Assembly: GCF_001541345.2 (NCBI RefSeq)
Contig: NZ_LMVL02000001.1
Coordinates: forward strand, 930,001-994,000
Direction of reading: 5' to 3'
DNA from: Gillisella vitis
GTDB taxonomy: Bacteria > Pseudomonadota > Alphaproteobacteria > Rhizobiales > Rhizobiaceae
Length of the DNA stretch: 64,000 nt
Of the stretch, positions 44,101 through 52,523 are shown piece by piece. Under the pieces are notes generated by a model that made no database searches, was not told where the DNA came from, and saw nothing but the letters and a program-made list of their open reading frames with translations. Made by a program: the position numbers and the translations under genes. Position 1 is the stretch's first letter. Every line of letters starts with the position of its first letter.

Positions 44101-45190
44101 TGTAAGCCTGCGGGGCGTCAAGAAACAATTCGGCGTACTGAGCGTCATCAAGGGTGTCGATCTCGACGTCAAGGACGGCGAATTCTGCGTGTTCGTTGGC
44201 CCGTCCGGCTGCGGCAAGTCCACTCTGCTGCGGATGATCGCCGGGTTGGAGGAGATTACCTCCGGTGGACTGACGATTGGCGGCAAGGACATGACCCGGA
44301 TTGGTCCATCCGAGCGCGGTGTCGCCATGGTCTTCCAGTCCTATGCGCTTTATCCGCATATGACGGTGCGCGACAATATCGGCTTTGGCCTGAAGATGAC
44401 CGGCCATCCTAAGTCGATGATTGAGGCGCGAACCAAGAAGGCAGCCGAATTGCTGCAACTGGATGCGCTGATGGAGCGCAAGCCAGGTCAATTATCGGGT
44501 GGCCAGCGCCAGCGTGTCGCCATTGGCCGCGCCATTGTGCGTGAACCGGAAGTCTTCCTGTTTGATGAGCCGCTGTCCAATCTGGATGCCGCCCTTCGGG
44601 TGCAGATGCGCACCGAATTGTCCAAGCTGCATCAGGACCTGAAGGCGACGATGATCTATGTCACCCATGACCAGGTGGAAGCCATGACCATGGCCGACAA
44701 GATCGTCGTGCTATCGGCTGGCCTGATCGAGCAGGTCGGCACGCCGCTGGAGCTTTATCACCGGCCAAACAATCTGTTTGTCGCAGGCTTTATCGGCTCG
44801 CCGAAAATGAATGTTCTGCCAGTGACCGTCGCTCCTGCCGAAGGCGGCAAAGTGGTGGTGACGCTGGCCGATGGCGAGGCAATCACGCTTGATGCGCAGG
44901 GCAAGGCAATCAGCCCGGGCAAAATGACGCTTGGCATTCGCCCCGAACATATCGATGCGACGGGCAAGGGTGATCTCGTTTTGTCGCGCCCGGTGCGGTT
45001 GGCCGAATATCTCGGGTCCGAAACCCTGTTTTTCGTCACTCTGGCCGATGGCACTGAACTATCCGTCAAGGCGGATGGCTTGGCGACGGCCAAGCCGGGT
45101 GAAACCTTGTCTATTGGCATTCCCGCCGCCGCTTGTCATTTGTTCGACGGGGCAGGCAAAGCGGTGATCAACGGGGACCTGACACGATAA
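44093..45190 (+). CDS. Sugar ABC transporter ATP-binding protein (UgpC/MsmK type)
   Basis: A 365-residue CUT1 ATPase with Walker A 'GPSGCGKST', Q-loop 'MVFQSYALYPHMTV', signature 'LSGGQRQRVAIGRA', Walker B 'FLFDEPLSNLD' and His in 'YVTHDQVEAMTMADK', then a C-terminal regulatory TOBE region. GGAGGAGACC precedes the ATG. It completes the galactoside importer and is closely similar to the ATPase of the arabinoside importer at 9801, as expected for this family. Its stop overlaps the GH42 start by one base. Confidence 0.94.
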   Translation: MADVSLRGVKKQFGVLSVIKGVDLDVKDGEFCVFVGPSGCGKSTLLRMIAGLEEITSGGLTIGGKDMTRIGPSERGVAMVFQSYALYPHMTVRDNIGFGLKMTGHPKSMIEARTKKAAELLQLDALMERKPGQLSGGQRQRVAIGRAIVREPEVFLFDEPLSNLDAALRVQMRTELSKLHQDLKATMIYVTHDQVEAMTMADKIVVLSAGLIEQVGTPLELYHRPNNLFVAGFIGSPKMNVLPVTVAPAEGGKVVVTLADGEAITLDAQGKAISPGKMTLGIRPEHIDATGKGDLVLSRPVRLAEYLGSETLFFVTLADGTELSVKADGLATAKPGETLSIGIPAAACHLFDGAGKAVINGDLTR

Positions 45191-47118
45191 TGCTGGGCGT
45201 TTGCTATTATCCTGAGCATTGGCCGGAGAGCCAATGGCAAATCGATGCGCAAAACATGCGCAAGCTTGGCATTTCCTATGTGCGGATCGGCGAATTCGCC
45301 TGGTCGCGACTGGAGGCAAGGCGGGACCAGTTCACCTTCGAATGGCTGGATCGGGCCATCGATGTTCTGCATGCGGCTGGCCTGAAGGTGGTTCTTGGCA
45401 CCCCGACCGCCACACCGCCGAAATGGTTGATGGACGAGCATCCCGACATTGCGCCCTATGATGCCGACGGGACTGTGCGCGGCTTCGGCTCGCGTCGTCA
45501 TTACAGTTTTTCCAGCGAAATCTGGTGGACCGAAAGCGCTCGAATCGTTGAAGTCATTGCCAAGCGCTACGGCACCCATCCGGGCATTGCCGGCTGGCAG
45601 ACTGACAACGAATATGGCTGCCACGACACCACGGTGTCCTGGGGGCCAGAAGACCTGAAGGCCTTCCGCCGCTGGCTGCGGATGCGGTATCAGACCACCG
45701 ACCAGCTCAATGAGGCCTGGGGCGCGGTGTTCTGGTCGATGGAGTTCAACAGTTTCGATGAGGTCGAGCTGCCCACCCGCACCGTGACCGAGCCAAACCC
45801 GGCGCAGCGGCTGGATTTCTGGCGCTTTTCCTCCGATCAGGTGGCTGCCTATGATAAAATGCAGGTGGATATCATCCGCAAGCATTCACCGGGCCGCTGG
45901 ATTACCCATAACTTCATGGGTTTCATCAATGATTTCGATCATTTCCAAGTGGGCGACAATCTCGATCTCGCCAGCTGGGACAGCTATCCGATCGGCTTCG
46001 TCGAAAAATTCCCGTTTACCGAAGACGAGCGCAATCGTTGGGCGGAAACCTCCCATCCCGACATCGCGCCTTTCCACCATGATCTCTACCGCGGCGTTGG
46101 CCGTGGCCGGTTCTGGGTGATGGAGCAGCAGCCCGGTCCGGTCAATTGGGCGCCGTGGAACCCGGTTCCCAAGCCCGGCATGGTCAGGCTGTGGACCTGG
46201 GAAGCACTGGCGCATGGGGCAGAGGTGGTCAGCTATTTCCGCTGGCGCCAGGCACCATTTGCGCAGGAGCAGATGCATGCTGGCCTAAACCTGCCGGGTC
46301 TGGACGAATGGTCGGTGGGCGGGCTGGAAGCCCATGCCGTGGCTGGCGAACTGGCAGCGCTTGGCGATCTGCCAGAGAGTGTTCAGGCACCGGTGGCCCT
46401 GGTCTATGACTATGCCAGCTATTGGGCGACGACGATCCAGCCGCAGGGCCGGGATTTCCGCTATGAGGAATTGGCGTTCCGCTGGTATGAAGCAGCCCGC
46501 CGCCTGGGGCTTGACGTGGATTTTGTGCGTCCCGGCGCTGATCTGTCCGGTTATAAACTGGTGCTCGTTCCCTGCCTGATGCAGGTGAACGAGGCAGCAC
46601 TCGCGGCCTTTAAAAACACCGATGCCGTCGTGCTTTACGGCCCGCGCACCGGTTCACGCGACGAGAAATTCCGTATTCCGGAAAACTTGCCGCCCGGTCC
46701 GCTGGCTCCCTTGACCGGCACGCGCCAAACCCAGGTTGCCTCGCTGCGGCCCGGTCTTGGTGATAGTGTTTCAGGTACGGTTTCAGGCCGGGCCATCCGC
46801 TGGCGGGAATATCTGGAAACCACGGCAACCGTAATCGCCACATTCGAAAACGGCGACCCGGCCCTGACGAGCCAGAACGGCCACCATTATCTGGCCTGCT
46901 GGCCAGACGAGGCTTTGCTATCCTCGACGCTGGCGCTGCTGGCGGAAAAGGCCGGTCTCGAAACCCTTGTTTTGCCCGAGCATATCCGCATTCGCCGCCG
47001 TGGCCACCTGACCTTCGCCTTCAACTACGGGACCGAGGATTGGACCATTCCGGCATCCGGCGAGTTCGTATTGGGCGGCCCTGTACTCAAGCCGCAACAA
47101 TTGGCGATTTGGGCCTGA
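45190..47118 (+). CDS. Beta-galactosidase, GH42
   Basis: A 642-residue GH42 beta-galactosidase. 'MLGVCYYPEHWPESQWQIDAQ' followed by 'GISYVRIGEFAWSRLE' is the family's N-terminus. Catalytic acid/base Glu141 lies in 'QTDNEYGCHDT' and nucleophile Glu312 in 'FWVMEQQPGPVNWAPWNPVP'. It starts on the last base of the ATPase stop (TAATG), which suits reinitiation since no strong ribosome site is near. It is the last gene of the operon. Its presence next to a GH36 suggests the imported galactosides carry both alpha and beta linkages, or that the operon serves arabinogalactan/galactan fragments from plant cell walls. Confidence 0.93.
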   Translation: MLGVCYYPEHWPESQWQIDAQNMRKLGISYVRIGEFAWSRLEARRDQFTFEWLDRAIDVLHAAGLKVVLGTPTATPPKWLMDEHPDIAPYDADGTVRGFGSRRHYSFSSEIWWTESARIVEVIAKRYGTHPGIAGWQTDNEYGCHDTTVSWGPEDLKAFRRWLRMRYQTTDQLNEAWGAVFWSMEFNSFDEVELPTRTVTEPNPAQRLDFWRFSSDQVAAYDKMQVDIIRKHSPGRWITHNFMGFINDFDHFQVGDNLDLASWDSYPIGFVEKFPFTEDERNRWAETSHPDIAPFHHDLYRGVGRGRFWVMEQQPGPVNWAPWNPVPKPGMVRLWTWEALAHGAEVVSYFRWRQAPFAQEQMHAGLNLPGLDEWSVGGLEAHAVAGELAALGDLPESVQAPVALVYDYASYWATTIQPQGRDFRYEELAFRWYEAARRLGLDVDFVRPGADLSGYKLVLVPCLMQVNEAALAAFKNTDAVVLYGPRTGSRDEKFRIPENLPPGPLAPLTGTRQTQVASLRPGLGDSVSGTVSGRAIRWREYLETTATVIATFENGDPALTSQNGHHYLACWPDEALLSSTLALLAEKAGLETLVLPEHIRIRRRGHLTFAFNYGTEDWTIPASGEFVLGGPVLKPQQLAIWA

Positions 47119-47149
47119 TTTACATGGCTTGATTGCTGATATTGTCGCG

Positions 47150-47177
47150 AAAAAGCGTCTCCTTTGCAAGGAGGCGC
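47150..47177 (-). terminator. Intrinsic terminator downstream of the mgdD (soxG-like) gene
   Basis: On the minus strand GCGCCTCCTT/AAGGAGACGC form a 10-bp stem (one G-U) with a 3-nt loop, followed directly by TTTTT (plus-strand A run 47150-47154). It lies about 100 nt after the mgdD stop and ends the mgdABCD-like transcript. Confidence 0.8.
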
Positions 47178-47278
47178 ATGGTGTCATTCTTGGGCTTGTT
47201 TGGCGCGTTGACACCTCGGAAGAAGGCCGGGCAGGACGGAGCAGACAGTCCTAACAGTTTCAGCCGTTTTCACGCTTT

Positions 47279-47806
47279 TTATTGAAACTCCCGCGCCATC
47301 CCCGCAAGCTCGTCCCAGAGGCTTTCAGCAAAGCCGCGCAACACCAGAAGCTCGAACTGGTCCTCTGCTGTTCGGCAGAGATTAACGGCGATGTGGCCGA
47401 TCAGGGTTGTTGTCGCCGCACCCACGGCAAATTGCTCGGGGTGCAGATCAAGCGCCGTGCCTTTTGCCAGAACGTTGCGCACCGGAGCGCCACTGATGCG
47501 GATCAGTGTGCGACCGTGGCTTTGATCGACAAGAATTATGTCTGGTCCAAAGGCCGCTGCCGCTTGATCGGCGCTGGCCGGTCCGACGGCAAACCATTGG
47601 CCGGGTCCCGCATTGCGCAGATCAAAGCCTTGCGGGGGCATTGGCGCAACATCACCGGGCTTGCCCAGCACATGCAGAATGGTTGTGTCGAACACGGTTT
47701 CTAGCGTTAGAACACCAAACCGCTCCACCGCCTTGGTGGCGAGTGCTGGACGGCGAACAAGGTGGAAATCGGCCAGGACAGTGTCAGGCAGAGCGGTCTC
47801 AGACAT
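47279..47806 (-). CDS. mgdD: N-methylglutamate dehydrogenase subunit D (SoxG-like gamma subunit)
   Basis: A 175-residue homologue of the gamma subunit of heterotetrameric sarcosine oxidase: 'FGVLTLETVFDTTILHVLGKP', 'PGQWFAVGP', 'DQSHGRTLIRISGAPVRNVLAKGTALDLHPEQF' and 'GHIAVNLCRTAEDQFELLVLRGFAESLWDEL'. It is a GcvT-like fold that packs on the alpha subunit. The start (ATG 47806) lies inside the last codons of the alpha-subunit gene (8-nt overlap). It is usually annotated soxG; the neighbouring gmaS and mgsABC genes argue for N-methylglutamate dehydrogenase instead. It is the last gene of the minus-strand transcript. Confidence 0.75.
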   Translation of the reverse strand: MSETALPDTVLADFHLVRRPALATKAVERFGVLTLETVFDTTILHVLGKPGDVAPMPPQGFDLRNAGPGQWFAVGPASADQAAAAFGPDIILVDQSHGRTLIRISGAPVRNVLAKGTALDLHPEQFAVGAATTTLIGHIAVNLCRTAEDQFELLVLRGFAESLWDELAGMAREFQ

Positions 47807-50762
47807 GGAGTTTCTCATTGTTTGGATCGACAAAAACCGGGCTCACCAACTGGGCGGGGGTAAACTCGTTGCGCAGGCCATTCCAGACCAACACCTCCTC
47901 GCCATGGCGAGCGGCACCGCCCTTCACCAACGCAAGGCCGATGGTGGAGCCAACATGCGGCGAGAAGCAGGAGGAGGTGATATAGCCCTGATCGTTCTCC
48001 AGCGTTGGATCGGCATCCTTGTTCAAAATATGCGCACCCGTTTTGAAGGCAGTTTTGGCATCCAGAGGCACAACGCCAACCAGTTGCGGACGATCCGGAG
48101 CCGTCAGCCCTTCCCGGTTCAGCATATGTTTGCCGATAAAATCGGGCTTGGTGGCGCTGACCAATTTGCCAAGACCGAGATCGGCTGGCACTACCGTGCC
48201 ATTGATCTCGTTATGGGTGACGTGGCCCTTCTCGATCCGCAACACCGATAGCGCTTCAATGCCATAAGGCTGAATGCCATGTTCCTTTCCCGCCAGCATC
48301 ACCGCATCGGCAATGCTTTCGCCAAAATCGGCAGGCACGGCCAATTCAAACGCCAACTCGCCTGAAAAGGAGATTCGGAACAGCCGCCCCTTCAACCGAC
48401 CACCCAAGAGAGATACATCCTTGGCGGCGAGGTAGGGGAAGGCCTCGTTGGAAATATCTTCATCAACCAGCTTTTGCAAAATGGCACGGGATTTTGGCCC
48501 GGCCACCGCCATTTGCGCCCATTGATCGGTGACTGATGCCAACCGCACATCCAGTTCCGGCCAATGCACCTGCGCGCAAAATTCCAGATGGTTCATCACG
48601 CCCGCCGCATAGGCCGTGGTGGTGGTCATGAAGTAACGATTGTCTTCCATGCGGCTGGTGGTACCGTCGTCATAGATAAAGCCATCTTCGCGTAGCATCA
48701 GGCCATAGCGAGCCTTGCCGACCGGCAATTTCAAGAAGGCGTTGCAATAGACGCGGTTCAAAAACTCCGCCGCATCCGGCCCGCAGATTTCGATTTTGCC
48801 GAGCATGGAGACATCGCAAATCCCGGCATTGGTTCGGACGTTTTTGACCTCGCGGTCGACGCTTTCACGCCAGCCATTTTCCCCGCTCTTGGGGAACCAT
48901 GCGGAGCGATACCATAGCCCGGTTTCTACAAAGGTTGCGCCATTCTTGGCCGCCCAATCATGCAAGGGTGATTTGCGCACCGGCTGAAAATGTTTGCCAT
49001 GCGATGTGCCTGCCAGCGCCCCGAACGACACCGGAGTATAAAAGGGTCGGAATGTTGTGGTGCCAACGTCGGCGGGTGATACGCGCCGCGCCTCGGCCAG
49101 CAGCCCGATGGCATTGACGTTGGACAGCTTGCCCTGATCCGTCGCCATGCCATTGGTGGTGTAGCGCTTGGCAAGCTCCACATGACCGTAGCCTTCTTGC
49201 ACTGCAAGGCCCAGATCCTTGGTGTGTACATCGTTTTGAAAATCCACGAAAGCCTTGGTCTTGATGCCGGGAATGGACCAGACCGGCTTGGCTGGTGTGG
49301 GGATTGCTTCGCCCTCAACAGATGGTAGCTCCAACACAGGTGCTGCAAAGCCGAGTGCCGCAAGGGCCTGCTTGCCCTGTTCCAAACCAGATAGCATGGC
49401 GGCAGCAATGCCGAAAACACCCGATGCCGAACCGGCAAGAGCCAGACAGTTCAATCCCTCAGGAGCCAGAAAAGCCGAATGCTCATCTGACCAGCGCGGC
49501 TTACCGCCCCGATGGCAGGCAAGGTGGATGATCGGCGAGAACCCGCCGGACATGGCAAGATTATCAACATCAAGCCGTTCCAACTGGCCTTCGCGCCAGA
49601 GATCAAGCCCCTCGACAGATTTTCCGCCATGGACATTGCTAACCAAACCGCCGCGCACCAATCGCGCCTTGCCCTGATAGGCAATGGTTGCATCGCGTCG
49701 GCTATCAATCAGGGTCGTAACGCTAACGCCTGCGGCTTCAAGGTCCGCCGCCAGCGCATAGCCGCTGTCATTGGTGGTGAAAATGGCCGTCTTCTTGCCG
49801 GGTGCAACGCCATAATGGTTGAGATAGCGGCGCATGGCTCCGGCCATCATCACACCGGGAATATCATTGCCACCGAAAACCAGAGGGCGCTCTTCGGCAC
49901 CCGTTGCCAAAATGGCTTTCTTCGCCGCAATGCGCCATAGGCGCTCCACCGGGCGGTTGGCGGCAGGGAGAGCGTGATGTTTTTGCACCCGCTCAACCGC
50001 ACCGAAGACATTGCCATCGTACCAGCCAAACGCTGTGGTACGGGCGAAAATTTGCACATTGGGCAGGCTTTCCAGCTCTGCCTTTGTGGTCGTAACAAAA
50101 TCAGAGGCAGCAACACCATTGATCAAAGCTGTCTCGGCCAGCAGCCCGCCGCCAATCTCCGCCTGCTCATCCAGCAGAATAACCCGCGCACCCGCGCGGC
50201 CAGCGGCCAGAGCCGCCATCAAACCGCTTGCGCCTGCGCCAATCACCAGCAGGTCACAATGCGCCCAGCATTTTTCATAGGTGTCTGGATCGGCCTCATA
50301 GCTTGCCTTGCCGAGACCGGCTGCCTTTCGGATTATCGGCTCGTAGAGTTTTTCCCAGAATTTCGCGGGCCACATGAAGGTTTTATAGTAGAAACCAGCG
50401 CTGAGGAACGGCGACAACAGGCTGTTGATGGCACCAACATCATGCTCAAGGCTTGGCCAGCGGTTTTGGCTATTGGCTTCCAGCCCAGCGTAAAGCTCCT
50501 GCATGGTGGCGCGGGTGTTGGGTTCGGTGCGCCCGCCTCTGCCAATGGTCATCAGGGCGTTTGGTTCTGCCGCACCGGCCGTGAGAATGCCACGCGGACG
50601 ATGATATTTGAAACTGCGGCCCACCAATTGCTGGCCATTGGCCAAAAGCGCAGACGCAAGCGTATCGCCAGCGAAACCGCTCATGGCTTTGCCGTCAAAG
50701 GTGAAGGAAAGCGCGGTTTTGCGATCCACCAGACCGCCGCTTTTCAAACGATAGGATGTCAT
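47799..50762 (-). CDS. mgdC: N-methylglutamate dehydrogenase subunit C (SoxA-like alpha subunit)
   Basis: A 987-residue alpha subunit. The N-terminal ferredoxin-like portion ('FTFDGKAMSGFAGDTLASALLANG') is followed by an NAD-binding Rossmann domain ('CDLLVIGAGASGLMAALAAGRAGARVILLDEQAEIGGGLL', about residue 165), and a C-terminal GcvT-like tetrahydrofolate domain of about 380 residues ('NAGICDVSMLGKIEICGPDAAEFLNRVY', 'ALSVLRIEKGHVTHNEINGTVVPADLGLGKLV'). Such subunits pass the released methyl carbon to tetrahydrofolate as 5,10-methylene-THF. It overlaps the small subunit gene by 4 nt. Genuine sarcosine oxidase is the alternative; the gene neighbourhood favours N-methylglutamate. Confidence 0.78.
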   Translation of the reverse strand: MTSYRLKSGGLVDRKTALSFTFDGKAMSGFAGDTLASALLANGQQLVGRSFKYHRPRGILTAGAAEPNALMTIGRGGRTEPNTRATMQELYAGLEANSQNRWPSLEHDVGAINSLLSPFLSAGFYYKTFMWPAKFWEKLYEPIIRKAAGLGKASYEADPDTYEKCWAHCDLLVIGAGASGLMAALAAGRAGARVILLDEQAEIGGGLLAETALINGVAASDFVTTTKAELESLPNVQIFARTTAFGWYDGNVFGAVERVQKHHALPAANRPVERLWRIAAKKAILATGAEERPLVFGGNDIPGVMMAGAMRRYLNHYGVAPGKKTAIFTTNDSGYALAADLEAAGVSVTTLIDSRRDATIAYQGKARLVRGGLVSNVHGGKSVEGLDLWREGQLERLDVDNLAMSGGFSPIIHLACHRGGKPRWSDEHSAFLAPEGLNCLALAGSASGVFGIAAAMLSGLEQGKQALAALGFAAPVLELPSVEGEAIPTPAKPVWSIPGIKTKAFVDFQNDVHTKDLGLAVQEGYGHVELAKRYTTNGMATDQGKLSNVNAIGLLAEARRVSPADVGTTTFRPFYTPVSFGALAGTSHGKHFQPVRKSPLHDWAAKNGATFVETGLWYRSAWFPKSGENGWRESVDREVKNVRTNAGICDVSMLGKIEICGPDAAEFLNRVYCNAFLKLPVGKARYGLMLREDGFIYDDGTTSRMEDNRYFMTTTTAYAAGVMNHLEFCAQVHWPELDVRLASVTDQWAQMAVAGPKSRAILQKLVDEDISNEAFPYLAAKDVSLLGGRLKGRLFRISFSGELAFELAVPADFGESIADAVMLAGKEHGIQPYGIEALSVLRIEKGHVTHNEINGTVVPADLGLGKLVSATKPDFIGKHMLNREGLTAPDRPQLVGVVPLDAKTAFKTGAHILNKDADPTLENDQGYITSSCFSPHVGSTIGLALVKGGAARHGEEVLVWNGLRNEFTPAQLVSPVFVDPNNEKLHV

Positions 50763-51031
50763 ACACTCACCCCTTTCCGCTCAGATGCATCAAAGCTCGC
50801 AGCAATCTCGTGGCTTGCCGTGTCGCGGCACACCACAATCCAGCGGCGGCAACCAGATGTGTGGTGCCAATATTCTTCATAGGCTCCGCGTGGATTGTCG
50901 CGCAGGTACACGTAATCATGCCAGACATCCGGCCCGGCATCGGGCGCTGGACGTGAAAGGGCTGCACCTTTGATGGTGTATTCTTCTTTGGGTCTTGGCC
51001 CGCAATGGGGGCAGGGAATGAGGCTCGCCAT
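50759..51031 (-). CDS. mgdB: N-methylglutamate dehydrogenase subunit B (SoxD-like delta subunit)
   Basis: A 90-residue zinc-binding small subunit. 'MASLIPCPHCGPRPKEEYTIKGAA' and 'YEEYWHHTSGCRRWIVVCRDTASHEI' give the Cys/His ligands of the SoxD zinc site (CPHCG and the H/C pair). It is full length for the family. It lies between the beta and alpha subunit genes; the 112-nt gap from the beta gene holds two inverted repeats that may tune expression between subunits. Confidence 0.8.
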   Translation of the reverse strand: MASLIPCPHCGPRPKEEYTIKGAALSRPAPDAGPDVWHDYVYLRDNPRGAYEEYWHHTSGCRRWIVVCRDTASHEIAASFDASERKGVSV

Positions 51032-51047
51032 AATCAGAATCCTTAGA

Positions 51048-51092
51048 GTTTGTCAGGGAAAAGTGGTCACCGGTTTTCCCGAAAAGACAAAC
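51048..51092. repeat. Imperfect inverted repeat, rhizobial intergenic-type element
   Basis: GTTTGTC (51048-51054) / GACAAAC (51086-51092) enclose GGGAAAA (51056-51062) / TTTTCCC (51074-51080) around AGTGGTCACCGG. The core resembles short dispersed palindromes common in Rhizobiaceae intergenic DNA. It lies between the mgdA and mgdB genes. Confidence 0.5.
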
Positions 51093-51106
51093 GACAACAA
51101 AAGAAT

Positions 51107-51147
51107 CTAGAATCTGTCAGGTTCAATCTGAACCTGACAGATTCTAG
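51107..51147 (-). terminator. 19-bp perfect hairpin overlapping the mgdA (soxB-like) stop codon
   Basis: CTAGAATCTGTCAGGTTCA (51107-51125), loop ATC, and its exact complement (51129-51147). The mgdA stop codon is at 51144-51146, inside the right arm. On the minus strand the stem is followed by TTCTTTTGTTGTC. It could be an intra-operon attenuator, an RNA-processing or stability structure, or the trace of a small palindromic insertion. Confidence 0.7.
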
Positions 51148-52394
51148 TGAAGGTTCGGCTGGGCACCCTGGCCCTTTTCATCGATGATGTGGCCACGAGC
51201 AAACCGATCCAGCCGGAAGGCGCGGGCGGTTTCGTGACTTTCGCCCTTGGCGATCAGATGGGCAAAGCAATAGCCAGAGGCAGGCGTGGCCTTGAAGCCG
51301 CCATAGCACCAGCCGGAATTGAGATAGAGATTGTCCAGATGTACCTTGTCGATGATCGGCGAGCCATCCATGCTCATATCCATCACGCCACCCCACGAGC
51401 GCAGCACCCGGATGCGCGACAAAGACGGAATCATCGCCTTGCCCGCTTCTGCCACATGCTCGACAGTGGCAAGATTGCCGCGCTGGGCATAGGAATTATA
51501 ACCATCAATATCGCCGCCAAATACCAGACCACCCTTATCCGATTGCGAGACGTAAAAATGCCCCGCGCCAAAGGTGACCACGCAATCAATAAAGGGTTTT
51601 AGCCCCTCAGAGACAAAAGCTTGCAGCACATGGCTTTCCATTGGCAGTTTTAGCCCCGCCATCTCAGCCACGCGGGATGAATTGCCCGCCGCTGCCAGAG
51701 CCAACTTGCCGCAGCCAATAAAGCCGCGCGTGGTTTCCACCCCCACCGCTTTGCCATTTTCACGGCGAATTCCGGTGACCTCGCAGTTTTGAATGATGTC
51801 CACACCATGGGTGTCCGCCCCACGCGCATAACCCCACGCCACTGCATCGTGGCGCACCGTGCCGCCGCGCCGCTGCATCAACCCGCCCTGAATGGGGAAG
51901 CGAGCATTCTCGTAATCCAGAAACGGCAGCATGGCTTTGATGGCGTCGCGGTCCAGCAATTCGGCATCCACGCCATGCAGGCGCATGGCATTGCCGCGCC
52001 GTGTATAGGCATCGCGCTGGGCATCGGAATGATAGAGATTGACCACACCGCGCTGCGACACCATCGCGTTGAAATTGAAATCCTGCTCCAGCCCTTCCCA
52101 CAGTTTCATGGAAAACTCGTAGAAGGGATTGTTACCCGGCAGCAGATAATTGGAGCGGATGATGGTGGTGTTGCGCCCGACATTGCCAGAGCCGATATAG
52201 CCCTTTTCCACCACAGCAATATTTTTGATGCCGAAGGTTTTCGACAGATAATAGGCTGTGGCCAGACCATGGCCACCGCCGCCAACAATCACCACATCAT
52301 AATGTGGCTTTGGCTCCGGCTGTCGCCAATGGGCGGCCCAGTTTTTGTTGCCGCGAAGACCGTTCAGAAAAATCGACAAAGCCGAATAGCGCAT
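51144..52394 (-). CDS. mgdA: N-methylglutamate dehydrogenase subunit A (SoxB-like beta subunit)
   Basis: A 416-residue flavoprotein subunit that oxidises the N-methyl amino acid. It starts 'MRYSALSIFLNGLRGNKNWAAHWRQPEPKPHYDVVIVGGGGHGLATAYYLSKTFG' (FAD site). 'GGTVRHDAVAWGYARGADTHGVDIIQNCEVTGI' and 'SWGGVMDMSMDGSPIIDKVHLDNLYLNSGWCYGGFKATPASG' complete the cofactor and active-site region. The His in 'GGTVRHD' and the C-terminal Cys region match covalent-flavin sarcosine oxidase beta subunits. It is first in the minus-strand operon, divergent from the GlxA-type regulator. Assignment to N-methylglutamate rather than sarcosine rests on synteny with mgsABC-gmaS. Confidence 0.78.
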   Translation of the reverse strand: MRYSALSIFLNGLRGNKNWAAHWRQPEPKPHYDVVIVGGGGHGLATAYYLSKTFGIKNIAVVEKGYIGSGNVGRNTTIIRSNYLLPGNNPFYEFSMKLWEGLEQDFNFNAMVSQRGVVNLYHSDAQRDAYTRRGNAMRLHGVDAELLDRDAIKAMLPFLDYENARFPIQGGLMQRRGGTVRHDAVAWGYARGADTHGVDIIQNCEVTGIRRENGKAVGVETTRGFIGCGKLALAAAGNSSRVAEMAGLKLPMESHVLQAFVSEGLKPFIDCVVTFGAGHFYVSQSDKGGLVFGGDIDGYNSYAQRGNLATVEHVAEAGKAMIPSLSRIRVLRSWGGVMDMSMDGSPIIDKVHLDNLYLNSGWCYGGFKATPASGYCFAHLIAKGESHETARAFRLDRFARGHIIDEKGQGAQPNLH

Positions 52395-52465
52395 GATGCC
52401 CGCTCGCTTCAGGATTGGGTGGACGGGGGGATGGCTTGTGACCACCGCACAGTGCTTCGAAGACT

Positions 52466-52509
52466 AGATGTTTCACACCAATTCAAATTGCACAAGAAAG
52501 ACATTTCAC
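52466..52509. promoter_or_regulatory. 33-bp-spaced repeats in the mgdA/glxA divergent promoter
   Basis: AGATGTTTCAC (52466-52476) and AGACATTTCAC (52499-52509) share 9 of 11 positions and are 33 bp apart, three helical turns, so they face the same side of DNA. Position between mgdA and the AraC-type gene suggests they are sites for that regulator. Confidence 0.45.
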
Positions 52510-52523
52510 GATATAAAAAGGAC

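Noticed and set aside
42217..44328. A 703-codon open frame on the minus strand opposite the GH36 gene
   Set aside because: It is antisense to a clear alpha-galactosidase with intact catalytic motifs, lacks family-like sequence, and is Arg/His/Gln rich as expected from a GC-biased shadow frame.
51048..51147. CRISPR array or insertion sequence ends near the mgdA/mgdB gap
   Set aside because: Only two unrelated inverted repeats, no regular direct repeats with spacers, no transposase and no target duplication.
51789..52523. N-terminal extension of the GlxA-type regulator by about 245 residues
   Set aside because: It would run antisense through mgdA; ATG 52524 has AAAAGGAC upstream and gives the standard DJ-1/AraC length.
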